Source: Novosphingobium kunmingense (GTDB lineage: Bacteria > Pseudomonadota > Alphaproteobacteria > Sphingomonadales > Sphingomonadaceae). From it: DNA of 64,000 nt. A model generated the notes under the pieces. That model saw only the letters and a list, made by a program, of their open reading frames with translations. It ran no database searches and was not told the DNA's origin. Numbering within the stretch: the stretch's first letter is position 1; each line of letters opens with the position of its first letter. The stretch is from the NCBI RefSeq assembly GCF_002813245.1, contig NZ_PHUF01000002.1, positions 124,001 to 188,000 of the forward strand, written 5' to 3'. Shown here piece by piece: positions 49,617 to 59,250 of this stretch. A program made the translations under genes and the position numbers.

Positions 49617-50237
49617 CTAGTGCCGCAGTGTGTCGGCGATGCGGATCGCAAAGGCGATCGCTGCTTCGCGATCCAGGTCCGAGGTGTCGAGCATCACGGC
49701 GTCCGCCGCTGCGACCAGCGGTGCCTCGGCGCGGGACCGGTCGCGCGCGTCGCGCGCTTCGAGGTCGGCGGCGATTTCCGCGAGGGATACTGCGCGGCCC
49801 TGTTCCTGCATCTCGCGAAAGCGGCGCTCGGCCCGGGCCGGGACGCTGGCCACAACGAACAGCTTCACATCGGCCTCAGGTGCGATGACCGTGCCGATGT
49901 CGCGCCCGTCAAGCACGGCGCCGCCCGGCTGGAGAGCAAAGGTGCGCTGGCGGTCGAACAGCGCCTGCCGCACCGCGGGGTGGACCGACACGCGGCTGGC
50001 CAGGCCGCCGCTGCGCTCGCTGCGCAGTTCGGGATCGCGCAACAGGCTGTCCGGAAAGTCGCAAGCGAGCAGTGCATCCTGCGGGTCGTCAGCGTTGCCG
50101 TGGTTGAGCGAGCACTGGCGCCCGACCGCGCGGTAGAGCAGCCCGGTGTCGAGATGCGGCAAGCCGAAATGGGCGGCCAGCGCCCTGGCGATCGTACCCT
50201 TGCCCGACGCGGTCGGCCCGTCGACGGCTATAATCAC
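49617..50237 (-). CDS. cmk: cytidylate kinase
   Basis: Phosphorylates CMP and dCMP with ATP. The 206 residues start with [20 protein letters not shown] (P-loop GPTASGKG). The NMP-binding region follows ([11 protein letters not shown]), then [23 protein letters not shown]. The GTG start overlaps the aroA stop by four bases (GTGA). The aroA-cmk pair is conserved and normally leads into rpsA, which here is about 3.2 kb away. Confidence 0.96.
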   Translation of the reverse strand: MIIAVDGPTASGKGTIARALAAHFGLPHLDTGLLYRAVGRQCSLNHGNADDPQDALLACDFPDSLLRDPELRSERSGGLASRVSVHPAVRQALFDRQRTFALQPGGAVLDGRDIGTVIAPEADVKLFVVASVPARAERRFREMQEQGRAVSLAEIAADLEARDARDRSRAEAPLVAAADAVMLDTSDLDREAAIAFAIRIADTLRH

Positions 50238-51571
50238 GCTGCCAGTCCGTCGAGCAGCGCTTCGAACACCGGAAAGCTGGTAGCGATCGGACGGGTATCG
50301 TCGACCTCCACCCCGGCGCGACTGGCAAGGCCGGCAATGGCCATGGACATGGCGATGCGGTGATCGAGATGCGTGGTTACCGCAGCCTGCGTTCCGGCCA
50401 GCGGTTCCCCGCCGGTGCCGTCTATGATCAGGCCGTCCTCGGTCTCGCTCACGCGCGCGCCGGCGGCAGCGAGGGCGGCGGCCATGGCTGACAGGCGGTC
50501 GCTTTCCTTGACGCGCAGTTCATCGAGACCCGAAGTGACCGTGCGCCCCTTTGCCAGCGATGCGGCCACGAACAGCGCGGGAAATTCGTCGATCATGCTC
50601 GGCGCCACGGCGGGATCGACAGCGATTCCCTGCAGGTCCGAATGCCGGACAACGAGATCCGCTACCGGCTCGCCGCCGACTTCGCGGCGGTTTACCTCTT
50701 CGATCTGCCCGCCCATCTTGCGCAGTATCTCGACGATCCCGGCGCGGGTTGGGTTTAGGCCGACATTCTGGATGGTCAGTTCGCTGCCTGGGACGATCAG
50801 TCCAGCGACGATAAAGAAGGCGGCGGAGGACGGATCGCCCGGCACCTCGATCGTCTGCGGCTTGAGCTCAGCCTCGCCGCGGATGCGGATCACGCGCTCG
50901 CCGCCCAGCTCTTCGACCGTCAGCTCCGCGCCGAAACCGCGCAGCATACGCTCGGAATGGTCGCGCGTCGGGACCGGTTCGATCACCGTCGTCACGCCCG
51001 GGGTGTTGAGCCCGGCGAGCAGGACCGCGCTCTTGACCTGAGCGCTCGCCACCGGCAGGCGATATTCGATCGGCACGGCGGGATAGGCGCCGCGCACCGT
51101 CAGCGGCAGGCGGCCGCCCTCGCTGGCCTCGAAAGCCGCGCCCATCTGGCTTAGCGGATCGATGACCCGGCCCATCGGTCGGTTCGACAGGCTGGCGTCG
51201 CCGACGAAGGTCGCGCTGATCGGATGGCTGGCGACGATCCCCATGAGGAGCCGGGTCGAGGTTCCCGAATTGCCCATGTCAAGCGGGGCCTGCGGCTGGA
51301 GCAGCGTGCCGACTCCGACCCCGTGGACTGACCATTCGCCGTCGCCAACACGCTCGGCTTGCGCGCCCATGGCCCGCATTGCGGCGGCGGTGGCCAGCAC
51401 GTCCTCGCCTTCGAGCAGCCCGGTAACGCGGGTTTCGCCGACGGCGAGGGCGCCAAGCATGATCGAGCGGTGGCTGATCGACTTGTCGCCGGGAACGCGG
51501 ATCGTGCCCTTCAGCGCGCCGGCCGGAAAGAAGCGACGCGGGCGCATGGCGGAAGGATCGTGGGACGTCAC
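50234..51571 (-). CDS. aroA: 3-phosphoshikimate 1-carboxyvinyltransferase (EPSP synthase)
   Basis: Transfers enolpyruvyl from PEP to shikimate 3-phosphate in aromatic amino-acid synthesis. Motifs are [16 protein letters not shown] near the start, [29 protein letters not shown], and [11 protein letters not shown]. The glyphosate-site segment is [10 protein letters not shown], with Ala in place of the E. coli Gly-Asn-Ala-Gly-Thr pattern, as in class II (CP4-like) enzymes. The start is uncertain: GTG at 51571 taken here (445 residues), with TTG at 51601 and ATG at 51547 as alternatives; none has a clear ribosome-binding site. Confidence 0.93.
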   Translation of the reverse strand: MTSHDPSAMRPRRFFPAGALKGTIRVPGDKSISHRSIMLGALAVGETRVTGLLEGEDVLATAAAMRAMGAQAERVGDGEWSVHGVGVGTLLQPQAPLDMGNSGTSTRLLMGIVASHPISATFVGDASLSNRPMGRVIDPLSQMGAAFEASEGGRLPLTVRGAYPAVPIEYRLPVASAQVKSAVLLAGLNTPGVTTVIEPVPTRDHSERMLRGFGAELTVEELGGERVIRIRGEAELKPQTIEVPGDPSSAAFFIVAGLIVPGSELTIQNVGLNPTRAGIVEILRKMGGQIEEVNRREVGGEPVADLVVRHSDLQGIAVDPAVAPSMIDEFPALFVAASLAKGRTVTSGLDELRVKESDRLSAMAAALAAAGARVSETEDGLIIDGTGGEPLAGTQAAVTTHLDHRIAMSMAIAGLASRAGVEVDDTRPIATSFPVFEALLDGLAA

Positions 51572-51739
51572 AGAGGAAGGGCTTTCGCTGGGAATTGCCA
51601 AGAAATGCGCGCGGCTTTTGACAGCGGGCGCAGCCTATGGCAAGGCGCGCCCGCGCTGGGACTGGCACAGCGGCCTCCCAATACGTATTTACCGGTTTTC
51701 CGCCATCGCTGCCTGCGATGGCGCAGTTGAGGAATATTC

Positions 51740-52060
51740 ATGGTCAAGGCTGAATGGGGCGCCAAGCACGGCTGCCCGAAGTGCGGCACCCGCTTTTACG
51801 ATCTGGGCAAGGACGATCCGGTCACTTGCATCGAATGCGGCTACGCCTGGCATCCGGAACCGGTGCTCAAGTCGAAGCAGCCGATTCCCTATGAGGAAAT
51901 CCAGAAGGAAAAGGTCGAGACGGTCGAGGATACCGATCTGGCCGACAGCGATCTCGACATCGACGAGGACGGCGATTCGCCCGACAACGACGTTGACCTG
52001 GGCGGCGACGACGACCTTGGCGTCGGCATCGATGGCGACGATAACGGCGACGACAACTAA
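51740..52060 (+). CDS. TIGR02300 family protein (zinc ribbon plus acidic tail)
   Basis: A 106-residue protein almost confined to alphaproteobacteria. It has an N-terminal zinc ribbon (CPKC ... CIEC, residues about 12-33) with the family core GTRFYDLGKDDPVTC, and a long Asp-rich C-terminus (over 20 Asp in the last 45 residues). Function unknown; the acidic tail could mimic nucleic acid or bind metal or basic proteins. GAGGA lies 7-8 nt before the ATG. Divergent from aroA, followed by tRNA-Ala. Confidence 0.88.
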   Translation: MVKAEWGAKHGCPKCGTRFYDLGKDDPVTCIECGYAWHPEPVLKSKQPIPYEEIQKEKVETVEDTDLADSDLDIDEDGDSPDNDVDLGGDDDLGVGIDGDDNGDDN

Positions 52061-52074
52061 GTTCAAAATTACCC

Positions 52075-52102
52075 TTGCCAAGGGGAATGGCCGCCACTAG
52101 AG
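52075..52102 (+). promoter_or_regulatory. predicted promoter of tRNA-Ala
   Basis: TTGCCA (52075-52080), 14 bp, CACTAGAG (52095-52102); TAGAGG is 17 bp from the -35. The start would be near 52110, about 58 nt before the mature tRNA. Confidence 0.58.
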
Positions 52103-52110
52103 GGGCGGCC
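52089..52110 (+). terminator. possible terminator of the TIGR02300 gene, overlapping the tRNA promoter
   Basis: Arms GGCCGCC (52089-52095) and GGCGGCC (52104-52110) with an 8-nt loop, then TTCCC. The T run is poor. The hairpin covers the -10 of the tRNA-Ala promoter, so transcription from upstream could interfere with tRNA synthesis. Confidence 0.4.
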
Positions 52111-52167
52111 TTCCCGGCGAAGGTCGGGTTTGGCGCGCCTCCCAGGGCACGCCGGATGAATGGTTAC

Positions 52168-52243
52168 GGGGCCTTAGCTCAGCTGGGAGAGCGCCTGCAT
52201 GGCATGCAGGAGGTCAGCGGTTCGATCCCGCTAGGCTCCACCA
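52168..52243 (+). tRNA. tRNA-Ala (anticodon GGC)
   Basis: A 76-nt cloverleaf: acceptor GGGGCCT/AGGCTCC (one G-T pair), D stem GCTC/GAGC, anticodon arm CCTGC/GCAGG with loop ATGGCAT (anticodon 52201-52203), T arm AGCGG/CCGCT and an encoded CCA. Confidence 0.97.
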
Positions 52244-52275
52244 TTCGTTCGTGAGTTTGAGTATCTGAGCGGCAA

Positions 52276-52309
52276 GCTGGTCGGCGAGGTTTCGCCCACC
52301 GGCTTTTTT
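52276..52309 (+). terminator. Rho-independent terminator after tRNA-Ala
   Basis: Arms 52276-52287 and 52292-52303 (one C-C mismatch, one G-T pair) with loop GGTT, followed by six T. It separates the tRNA transcript from ffh. Confidence 0.9.
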
Positions 52310-52331
52310 CGCGTTTCGGAGTTTGTGCTGA

Positions 52332-53783
52332 ATGTTCGACACTCTTTCAGACCGGCTTGGCGGCGTTTTCGATCGCCTGCGCGGGCGCGGTGCGCTGAAG
52401 GAGCAGGACGTTCGTGACGCGATGCGCGAAGTGCGCATTGCCCTGCTCGAAGCCGATGTCGCCCTGCCGGTGGTCCGCCGTTTCATCGATTCGGTGACCG
52501 AAGCGGCGGTTGGCCACGCGGTGCTTCGCTCGGTCACGCCGGGCCAGCAGGTCGTCAAGATCGTCAACGACGCGCTGGTCGAGATGCTCGGCGGGGAAGA
52601 AACCCCCAGCCTCGACCTCAACGCCGCGCCGCCGGTCGTCATCATGATGGTCGGCCTGCAGGGTTCGGGCAAGACCACCAGCACGGCCAAGCTGGCCAAG
52701 CTGCTGAAGGAAAAGCAGGGCAAGAAAGTCCTGATGGCCTCGCTCGACGTCAACCGTCCGGGCGCGCAGGAGCAGCTTCGCGTGCTGGGCGAGCAGGTCA
52801 GCGTCTCGACGCTGCCGATCGTCGAAGGCCAGCTCCCGGTCGATATCGCCACCCGAGCGCTGCAATCGGCCAAGCTGCAGGCTATCGACGTGCTGCTGCT
52901 CGACACCGCGGGCCGCCTCCACGTCGACCAGGGCCTGATGGACGAGATGAAGGCTGTCGCTGCCATCTCGAAGCCGCGCGAAACGCTGCTGGTGGTCGAC
53001 TCGCTCACCGGCCAGGACGCGGTCAATGTCGCGCAGAGCTTTGCCGGCCAGGTCGACCTGACCGGCGTCATCCTGACCCGCATGGATGGCGATGCCCGTG
53101 GCGGCGCGGCGCTGTCGATGCGCGCGGTCACCGGAAAGCCGATCAAATTTGCCGGGATCGGCGAAAAGATGGACGCGATCGAGCCGTTCCATCCCGGTCG
53201 CGTTGCCAGCCGCATCCTCGGCATGGGCGACGTCGTCTCGATCGTCGAGAAGGCCGCCGCCGCGATCGAGCAGGAAGATGCCGAGCGCATGGCCGAACGC
53301 ATGGCCAAGGGTCAGTTCGACATGAACGACCTTCGCCAGCAGCTGCGCCAGATGCAGAAGATGGGCGGTCTCGGCGCGTTGGCCGGCATGATGCCAGGCA
53401 TGAAGAAAGCCAAGGCGGCGATGCAGCAGTCGGGTATGGACGACAAGGTCCTGCTGCGCATGGACGCGATCATCGGGTCGATGACGCCCAAGGAGCGGAC
53501 CAAGCCGGACCTGCTCAACGCCAAGCGCAAGATCCGCATAGCCAATGGGTCGGGCGTCCAGGTCCAGGACGTCAACAAGCTTCTCAAGATGCACCAGGAA
53601 ATGGAGCGGGCGATGAAGCAGATCAAGAAAATGGGCGGCCTCAAGGGGCTCGGCGCGCTGTTCGGCAAGGGTGGCCTCGGTGCCGCCATGCCGGGGCTGG
53701 GCGGTCCGGGCGCCAATGCCGGCCTGCCGGGTCTGGGAGGAGGCGGCCTGCCGTCGAACCTCAACGACCTGCTCAAGAAATAA
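52332..53783 (+). CDS. ffh: signal recognition particle protein Ffh
   Basis: GTPase that with 4.5S RNA targets nascent membrane proteins to FtsY. The 483 residues comprise the N domain, the G domain with GLQGSGKTTSTAKLAKLL (P-loop), DTAGRLHVDQ and the TRMDGDARGGAALS region, and the Met-rich M domain (about 320-450; many MG/MM pairs, QMQKMGGLGALAGMMPGMK). A Gly/Leu-rich tail ends the protein. It is the first of ffh-rpsP-rimM, a widely conserved order; rpsP follows by 31 bp. Confidence 0.97.
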   Translation: MFDTLSDRLGGVFDRLRGRGALKEQDVRDAMREVRIALLEADVALPVVRRFIDSVTEAAVGHAVLRSVTPGQQVVKIVNDALVEMLGGEETPSLDLNAAPPVVIMMVGLQGSGKTTSTAKLAKLLKEKQGKKVLMASLDVNRPGAQEQLRVLGEQVSVSTLPIVEGQLPVDIATRALQSAKLQAIDVLLLDTAGRLHVDQGLMDEMKAVAAISKPRETLLVVDSLTGQDAVNVAQSFAGQVDLTGVILTRMDGDARGGAALSMRAVTGKPIKFAGIGEKMDAIEPFHPGRVASRILGMGDVVSIVEKAAAAIEQEDAERMAERMAKGQFDMNDLRQQLRQMQKMGGLGALAGMMPGMKKAKAAMQQSGMDDKVLLRMDAIIGSMTPKERTKPDLLNAKRKIRIANGSGVQVQDVNKLLKMHQEMERAMKQIKKMGGLKGLGALFGKGGLGAAMPGLGGPGANAGLPGLGGGGLPSNLNDLLKK

Positions 53784-53814
53784 GTTTTCGTGATTAGTTA
53801 GAAAGGTAGTTCAA

Positions 53815-54336
53815 ATGTCTGTTTCTCTTCGTCTTTCGCGCGGCGGTTCCAAGAAGCGCCCCTATTACAAGGTCGTCGTCGCCAACAGCCGCGCCCCGCG
53901 CGACGGCAAGTACCTCGAACAGGTCGGCACCTACAACCCGCTGCTCGCCAAGGATGACGAAAGTCGCGTCCGCCTGGTCGAAGACCGTGTCCGCTACTGG
54001 CTGGGCGTCGGCGCGCAGCCGACCGACCGCGTCGCCCGCATGCTCGACAAGGCCGGGATCAAGGAACGCGCCGCCACCGTGAACCCGCAGAAGGCCGAGC
54101 CGGGCAAGAAGGCCAAGGACCGCGCCGAGGAAAAGGCCGAAAAGGCCCGTGAAGCGGAAGAAGCCGCGAAGGAAGCCGAAGCGGCTGCAGCCGAAGCCGC
54201 CGCTGCCCCGGCTGCGGACGAAGCTCCGGCCGAGGAAGCTGCTGCCGAAGCCAACGAAGCGACCCCCAACAGCGATGCCGGCGACGAAGCTGGCGACGTT
54301 TCGGGCGAAAGCTCGCAGGAACCGGCCGAGGGTTAA
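53815..54336 (+). CDS. rpsP: 30S ribosomal protein S16 with long acidic/Ala-rich tail
   Basis: Residues 1-85 are a normal S16 ([39 protein letters not shown]). The 173-residue product is about twice the usual 80-90. The extra ~85 residues are Lys/Glu then Ala/Glu low-complexity sequence (many [18 protein letters not shown] blocks), likely a helix or disordered and exposed on the ribosome. AAAGG lies before the ATG. Coupled with rimM, 3 bp downstream. Confidence 0.95.
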   Translation: MSVSLRLSRGGSKKRPYYKVVVANSRAPRDGKYLEQVGTYNPLLAKDDESRVRLVEDRVRYWLGVGAQPTDRVARMLDKAGIKERAATVNPQKAEPGKKAKDRAEEKAEKAREAEEAAKEAEAAAAEAAAAPAADEAPAEEAAAEANEATPNSDAGDEAGDVSGESSQEPAEG

Positions 54337-54339
54337 GCC

Positions 54340-54831
54340 TTGTCCGGCGCATCTCCCGTCACCCTGGCCGCCGTCATCGGTGCGCATGGCGTGACGGGCG
54401 AGGTCCGTTTGAAGCTGTTCGGTGAAGGCGTGGCGTCGCTGAAGCGATTCCGCGCCTTCAACAATTCCAGTCTGACGGTGGAAAAGCTGAAGGACGACGG
54501 CAAGGGCGGCGCCATCGCCCGCTTTGCCGAGGTAAAGGACCGCACGGCGGCCGAGGCTCTGCGCGGCACGGCGCTAACGGTGCCGCGCGCCCTGCTGCCC
54601 GCGCTCGGAGCGGGCGAATATTACCACGCCGACCTGATCGGCCTTCCGGTTGTTTCAACAGAGGGCGAAGACCTCGGCGCCTGCATCGCGGTCGAGAACT
54701 TTGGCGCTGGCGACGTGCTGGAAGTACGGCGGCCGACCGGCAAGACCTTCATGGTCCCGATGAACGCTGCAGCGGTCCCCGAGTGGAGCGCTGAAAAGAT
54801 CGTGATTACGGCTGCTTACGCGACGGATTGA
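54340..54831 (+). CDS. rimM: ribosome maturation factor RimM
   Basis: Binds S19 and helps mature the 30S head. The 163 residues have the N-terminal barrel (VTLAAVIGAHGVTGEVRLKLF) and the PRC-barrel C-terminal domain (YYHADLIGLPVV ... FMVPMNAAAVPEW). It must start at TTG (54340), since no ATG or GTG precedes the conserved N-terminus; GAGGG lies 8 nt upstream. The last 26 bp overlap the convergent amidase-like gene, so trmD-rplS are on the far side of an inserted opposite-strand gene. Confidence 0.93.
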   Translation: MSGASPVTLAAVIGAHGVTGEVRLKLFGEGVASLKRFRAFNNSSLTVEKLKDDGKGGAIARFAEVKDRTAAEALRGTALTVPRALLPALGAGEYYHADLIGLPVVSTEGEDLGACIAVENFGAGDVLEVRRPTGKTFMVPMNAAAVPEWSAEKIVITAAYATD

Positions 54832-55663
54832 CCAGCGAATCCACCTCGTTGGCAAACATCGTCAAGTCGAAATTCTGCGGATCGTCGTGCGCGTCAGGAA
54901 TTCCTGCGTCGACCGTGTTGTGCTGCGCGGGGATCAGCCAGCGTCCGGCCCGCGCGCTGGTGTAGACATATAGAGCGGCAAGCTGACGGTACTGGGCGTC
55001 TGAAAATCCCGGCTTCGGCCCGTGGGTGTGGCCGCGATCGGAATAGCCTTGGATGAAGCGGCGCGGCTGGACCGTCTCGATGTGCACGAACCGGCCGCGC
55101 GCGGCAGGGCCGACGACGCGGCTTTCAAGCTTGGTGGCGCGCCAGCCTTCCTGAAATTCGTGCCCGGCCCAGATCTGGCCGTAACGAGACAGGAAGATGT
55201 GGGCCACCGGCTCGCGCGCGAAAGTCCCGTCCATGTAGGGCGTGAAACTGTTGACGGTCCAGTCGGTATCGAGGTGCCTTGGGAAGGGCTCGTTTTCGTA
55301 GAACGGCGTGCTGGTGTCGTGGATCACGAAGTAGAGCGCGGGCAGACCCGCCTCGGTTTTGGACAACGGCGCATCGGCCCAGGTCCGCGCATAGTCCTGG
55401 TAGGGCCGGGGGAAGGCGGCCAACGCCGCCTCCTTCATCGCTGCGGTCGGCGTGCTGCCATCGGCGAGGATCCGGGCAAAGACCGGAGGCAGGGGCTGAG
55501 CACTGCGCTCGGCCAGCAGGCCGATCTTGCGCAGCAGGCAGGTCGCCTGTTCGACCGGGCTGCCCGCGAATGTCAGCGTGTCGCGGTCGAAGCGGCACTC
55601 GCCGATCTCTTCGGCAGAAGCGGGATTTGCGATCAGTGACAGCAGGAAGGCGAGGCGGCGCAT
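54806..55663 (-). CDS. exported amidase-like protein (possible N-acetylmuramoyl-L-alanine amidase relative)
   Basis: A 285-residue protein with a signal peptide ([19 protein letters not shown]). The central part resembles the amidase_2/PGRP fold: [14 protein letters not shown] could supply the first zinc His, [18 protein letters not shown] resembles the 'H..v...G.i......' core, and [22 protein letters not shown] matches the closing His ... Asp-Pro-x-x-Phe-Asp ligand region. Peptidoglycan cleavage in the periplasm is therefore likely but unproven. It lies on the opposite strand between rimM and trmD, which are adjacent in most bacteria. The ATG at 55663 puts the signal peptide first. Confidence 0.7.
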   Translation of the reverse strand: MRRLAFLLSLIANPASAEEIGECRFDRDTLTFAGSPVEQATCLLRKIGLLAERSAQPLPPVFARILADGSTPTAAMKEAALAAFPRPYQDYARTWADAPLSKTEAGLPALYFVIHDTSTPFYENEPFPRHLDTDWTVNSFTPYMDGTFAREPVAHIFLSRYGQIWAGHEFQEGWRATKLESRVVGPAARGRFVHIETVQPRRFIQGYSDRGHTHGPKPGFSDAQYRQLAALYVYTSARAGRWLIPAQHNTVDAGIPDAHDDPQNFDLTMFANEVDSLVNPSRKQP

Positions 55664-55745
55664 CGCGCGAGTGTCGGCGAGGGGTGGCGCGCTGGCAAGA
55701 CTTCGATTGCAGAAGCGCGGCCAATCTGAAAAAGGCCCAGTCGCC

Positions 55746-56492
55746 ATGACCTTCCGTGCCACAGTCCTGACGCTTTACCCGGAGATGTTCCCCGGGCCGC
55801 TCGGCGTAAGCCTCGCTGGCCGCGCGCAGGCCGAGGGGAAGTGGAGCCTCGAGACCGTCCAGATCCGCGACTTCGCGATCGACAAGCATCGCACGGTGGA
55901 CGACACGCCCGCTGGCGGAGGGGCCGGCATGGTGCTGCGCGTCGATGTGCTGGCCGCGGCGATCGACCACGCGCGGCTGGGAAATCCCGAAGCCCCCGTT
56001 ATCGCCATGACCCCGCGCGGCAAGCCTCTTTCGCAGGCCCGCGTGCGCGAGCTGGCACAGGGTCCGGGCGCCATCGTCCTGTGCGGCCGCTTCGAGGGAT
56101 TTGACGAGCGCATCTTCGAAGGAAGGGCGGTCGAGGAAGTCAGCGTCGGCGACATCATCCTGTCCGGCGGCGAACCGGCAGCGATCATGCTGCTGGACGC
56201 TTGCATTCGGCTGCTTCCCGGCGTAATGGGCGCCGCTTCAAGCGGTACCGAGGAATCGTTCGAGAACGGCCTCCTCGAGTATCCGCACTATACCCGACCC
56301 ACCACGTGGGAAGGGCGCACGATCCCTGAAGTGCTGCGATCGGGGGATCATGCGAAGATCGCGGGGTGGCGCAAGTCACAGTCCGAGATCGACACTCGGT
56401 CACGCAGGCCGGATCTTTGGGAGCGTCACGAGGGCGCTCGGGTCCCGCCTGCCTCTGATGCGCGGCGAAAGAAGAAGGAATTGGACCAGTGA
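55746..56492 (+). CDS. trmD: tRNA (guanine(37)-N1)-methyltransferase
   Basis: Methylates G37 next to the anticodon to prevent frameshifting. The 248-residue SPOUT enzyme contains [34 protein letters not shown], the trefoil-knot [12 protein letters not shown] and [17 protein letters not shown]. The ATG at 55746 gives the canonical N-terminus. Its stop overlaps the GTG of rplS (GTGA). Confidence 0.96.
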   Translation: MTFRATVLTLYPEMFPGPLGVSLAGRAQAEGKWSLETVQIRDFAIDKHRTVDDTPAGGGAGMVLRVDVLAAAIDHARLGNPEAPVIAMTPRGKPLSQARVRELAQGPGAIVLCGRFEGFDERIFEGRAVEEVSVGDIILSGGEPAAIMLLDACIRLLPGVMGAASSGTEESFENGLLEYPHYTRPTTWEGRTIPEVLRSGDHAKIAGWRKSQSEIDTRSRRPDLWERHEGARVPPASDARRKKKELDQ

Positions 56493-56857
56493 ACCTGATC
56501 CAGCAGATCGAAGCCGAGGAAATCGCCAAGGCTTCCAAGGATATTCCCGAGTTCCGTCCGGGCGACACCGTTCGCGTCGGCGTGAAGGTCATCGAAGGTG
56601 AGCGCAGCCGCGTGCAGGCCTACGAAGGCGTTTGCATCGCGCGTGCGAACAAGGGCATCGGCAGCAACTTCACCGTCCGCAAGATGAGCTTCGGTGAAGG
56701 CGTGGAACGCGTGTTCCCGCTCTACTCGCCGAACATCGACAGCATCACCGTCGTCCGCAAGGGCGTGGTGCGCCGTGCCAAGCTGTACTACCTGCGTGGT
56801 CGTACCGGCAAGCGCGCCCGCATCGCCGAACGCCGCGACGTTCGCACCGAAGCCTGA
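56489..56857 (+). CDS. rplS: 50S ribosomal protein L19
   Basis: A 122-residue bridge protein at the 30S-50S interface. Motifs are [32 protein letters not shown], and [18 protein letters not shown] start coupled to trmD, AAGGAA upstream. A strong terminator ends the unit. Confidence 0.97.
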   Translation: MNLIQQIEAEEIAKASKDIPEFRPGDTVRVGVKVIEGERSRVQAYEGVCIARANKGIGSNFTVRKMSFGEGVERVFPLYSPNIDSITVVRKGVVRRAKLYYLRGRTGKRARIAERRDVRTEA

Positions 56858-56905
56858 AGTCAATCGACCAACGGCTCTGGCGCTAAGCCGAAGAGCATTT
56901 AAGAA

Positions 56906-56938
56906 GGGCGTCCCGGCATCGACCGGGGCGCCCTTTTT
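56906..56938 (+). terminator. Rho-independent terminator after rplS
   Basis: Arms 56906-56916 and 56923-56933 (11 bp with one T-G pair), 6-nt loop CATCGA, five T. Confidence 0.92.
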
Positions 56939-56965
56939 CCTGTTTCCGTGGGGACTTCACTTGTC

Positions 56966-59212
56966 ATGCGTCTGCCGTCCGTCCTGCTTGCCGCAACCTG
57001 TCTTGCCATCGCGCCCGCAGCCCTTGCGCAGGAGGCTCCCGTGACGCAGGCGGCATCCGTCGGTACCGCGTTGCCGCTGGAACGGGTCTTCGCCAGCCCC
57101 AGCCTCAACGGCCCGGTGCCGCGCGGGGTCAAGCTTTCGCCCGACGGCCGTTTCCTGACCATGCTGCGCAACCGCGCCGACGACCGCGAACGCTGGGACC
57201 TGTGGGGGTTCGATCGCACCACCAGCCAGTGGACCATGCTGGTCGACAGTCTGAAGCTGGGGTCGGGCAAGGACCTGTCCGAGGCCGAAAAGATGCAGCG
57301 CGAACGCATGCGGCTGGGCGATGTGAAGGGCATCGTCAACTATTCCTGGTCGGCCGACGGCAAGGGCATCCTCGTCCCGCTCGACGGCGACCTGTTTCTC
57401 GCCAAGCTCGACGGCTCGGTGCAGAAGTTGACGGAGAGCAAGGAGGACGAGCTCAATCCCGCGCTGAGCGAGAAGGGCGCCTACCTGTCCTTCGTGCGCG
57501 ACCGGCGGCTGTGGGTCGGCCCGGTGGGCCAAAGCGCCCGGCCGGTCACGCCCGCCGAGAGTTCGGAGACGGTCCACTGGGGTGAAGCCGAGTTCGTCGC
57601 GCAAGAGGAAATGGCCCGCTTCACCGGATACTGGTGGGCACCCGACGACAGTCGGATTGCGGTCCAGCGGTTCGACGATGCGCCGGTCGGGATCGTTACC
57701 CGCGCGGCGATCGGGGCGGAAGGGACCAAGACCTTCCAGCAGCGCTATCCGGCTGCCGGCACGCGCAATTCGCTGGTCTCGCTTTACGTGATGAAGCCGG
57801 ACGGTAGCGAGCGGGTGCAGGTCGATCTGGGGAGCAATCCGGACATCTACCTGGCCCGCGTCAACTGGTCGCCCGATGCCAAGGCGCTCTACGTCCAGCG
57901 GATGAACCGCGAGCAGACCCTGCTCGACATGCTCAAGGTCGATCCCGCGACTGGCAAGGCGAGCGTGCTGTTCACCGAGAAGGCGGCCGCGAAGAGCTGG
58001 ATCAACCTGACCAACAACTACCGCTTCCTCGACGACGGCAGCCTGGTCTGGTGGTCGGAACGCGATGGCTATGGCCACCTGTGGCACGTCAGGAACGGCA
58101 GGTGGAAGCAGCTGACCAAGGGGCCGTGGGTGGTCAGCAACCTGGTCGGTGTGGATCAGAAGAAGGGCCGCGTGTTCTTCACCGCCAACAGGGATTCGGC
58201 CATCGAACAGGGTGTTTATGCGCTGAACCTGTCTGCACCCGGCAAGATCGAGCGCCTGACCGAAACCGGCTGGGACGCGAATGCCAGCATGGACAAGACC
58301 GGGCAGACGCTGCTGGTCAGCCGGTCGGCCAACTCGCAGCCGTCGCAGGTCTATCTCGCCGATCAGACCGGCAAGCGGCTGGCCTGGGTGGAGGAGAACA
58401 AGCTGGACGCCAGCCATCCCTACGCGCCGTACCTTGCGGCGCACCGTCCCGCGCAGTTTGGCACGATCAAGGCGGTCGACGGCAGCGATCTGCACTGGAA
58501 GATGACGACCCCGGTCATGCAGCCGGGCAAGCGCTATCCGGTGTTCTTCCAGCATTACGGCGGCCCGACGGCGCAGCAGGTCACCAGCGCCTGGACGAAC
58601 CCTCTGACCCAGGCCCTGGTCGCCAAGGGCTATATCGTCTTCGAGATCGACAACCGCGGGACCGAGAACCGAGGCGTCAAGTTTGCCAGCCAGATCTGGC
58701 ACGCCATGGGCAGCGTCGAGGTCGAGGACCAGAAAGCCGGCGCGCTCTATCTCAGGAGCCTGCCCTTCGTCGATCCGGACAAGATCGCCACCTATGGCTG
58801 GTCCTATGGCGGTTACATGACGCTGAAGATGCTGCAGGCAGACCAGGGCCTTTACGCGGCGGGCATTGCTGGCGCTCCGGTAACCAAGTGGGAGCTTTAC
58901 GACACCAACTATACCGAGCGGTACCTCGGCGATCCGACCAAGTTGCCCAAGGTCTACGAACAGTCCAACGCGCTGGCCGACGCCGCAAAGATCAAGGATC
59001 CGCTTCTGGTGATCCATGGCATGGCCGACGACAACGTGGTATTCGAAAACTCATCCGCGCTCATCGCGAAGTTGCAGGCCGAGAACGTGCCGTTCGAGAT
59101 GATGCTCTACCCCGGCTACACCCACCGCGTTTCCGGACCGAAGGTCAGCGCGCACCTGTGGGGTACGATCCTGGCGTTCCTCGAACGGCACGGGGTGACG
59201 CCGCCGAAGTGA
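56966..59212 (+). CDS. S9 family prolyl oligopeptidase, dipeptidyl-peptidase IV-like
   Basis: A 748-residue exported serine peptidase with a signal peptide (cleavage near ALAQ, residue 22). A beta-propeller DPPIV N-terminal domain follows (about 60-490; EFVAQEEMARFTGYWWAPD carries the Glu pair that binds the peptide amino terminus). The alpha/beta-hydrolase domain has catalytic Ser in GWSYGG (about 611), Asp in HGMADDNVVF and His in YTHRVSG. It likely cleaves Xaa-Pro dipeptides in the periplasm. The ATG at 56966 is preferred over a GTG at 56948 because the signal peptide then begins MRLPS. It stands alone after the rplS terminator. Confidence 0.9.
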   Translation: MRLPSVLLAATCLAIAPAALAQEAPVTQAASVGTALPLERVFASPSLNGPVPRGVKLSPDGRFLTMLRNRADDRERWDLWGFDRTTSQWTMLVDSLKLGSGKDLSEAEKMQRERMRLGDVKGIVNYSWSADGKGILVPLDGDLFLAKLDGSVQKLTESKEDELNPALSEKGAYLSFVRDRRLWVGPVGQSARPVTPAESSETVHWGEAEFVAQEEMARFTGYWWAPDDSRIAVQRFDDAPVGIVTRAAIGAEGTKTFQQRYPAAGTRNSLVSLYVMKPDGSERVQVDLGSNPDIYLARVNWSPDAKALYVQRMNREQTLLDMLKVDPATGKASVLFTEKAAAKSWINLTNNYRFLDDGSLVWWSERDGYGHLWHVRNGRWKQLTKGPWVVSNLVGVDQKKGRVFFTANRDSAIEQGVYALNLSAPGKIERLTETGWDANASMDKTGQTLLVSRSANSQPSQVYLADQTGKRLAWVEENKLDASHPYAPYLAAHRPAQFGTIKAVDGSDLHWKMTTPVMQPGKRYPVFFQHYGGPTAQQVTSAWTNPLTQALVAKGYIVFEIDNRGTENRGVKFASQIWHAMGSVEVEDQKAGALYLRSLPFVDPDKIATYGWSYGGYMTLKMLQADQGLYAAGIAGAPVTKWELYDTNYTERYLGDPTKLPKVYEQSNALADAAKIKDPLLVIHGMADDNVVFENSSALIAKLQAENVPFEMMLYPGYTHRVSGPKVSAHLWGTILAFLERHGVTPPK

Positions 59213-59250
59213 CCGGCTAGGGCCTGGCACGAAATCTGCGGAGAATGACG

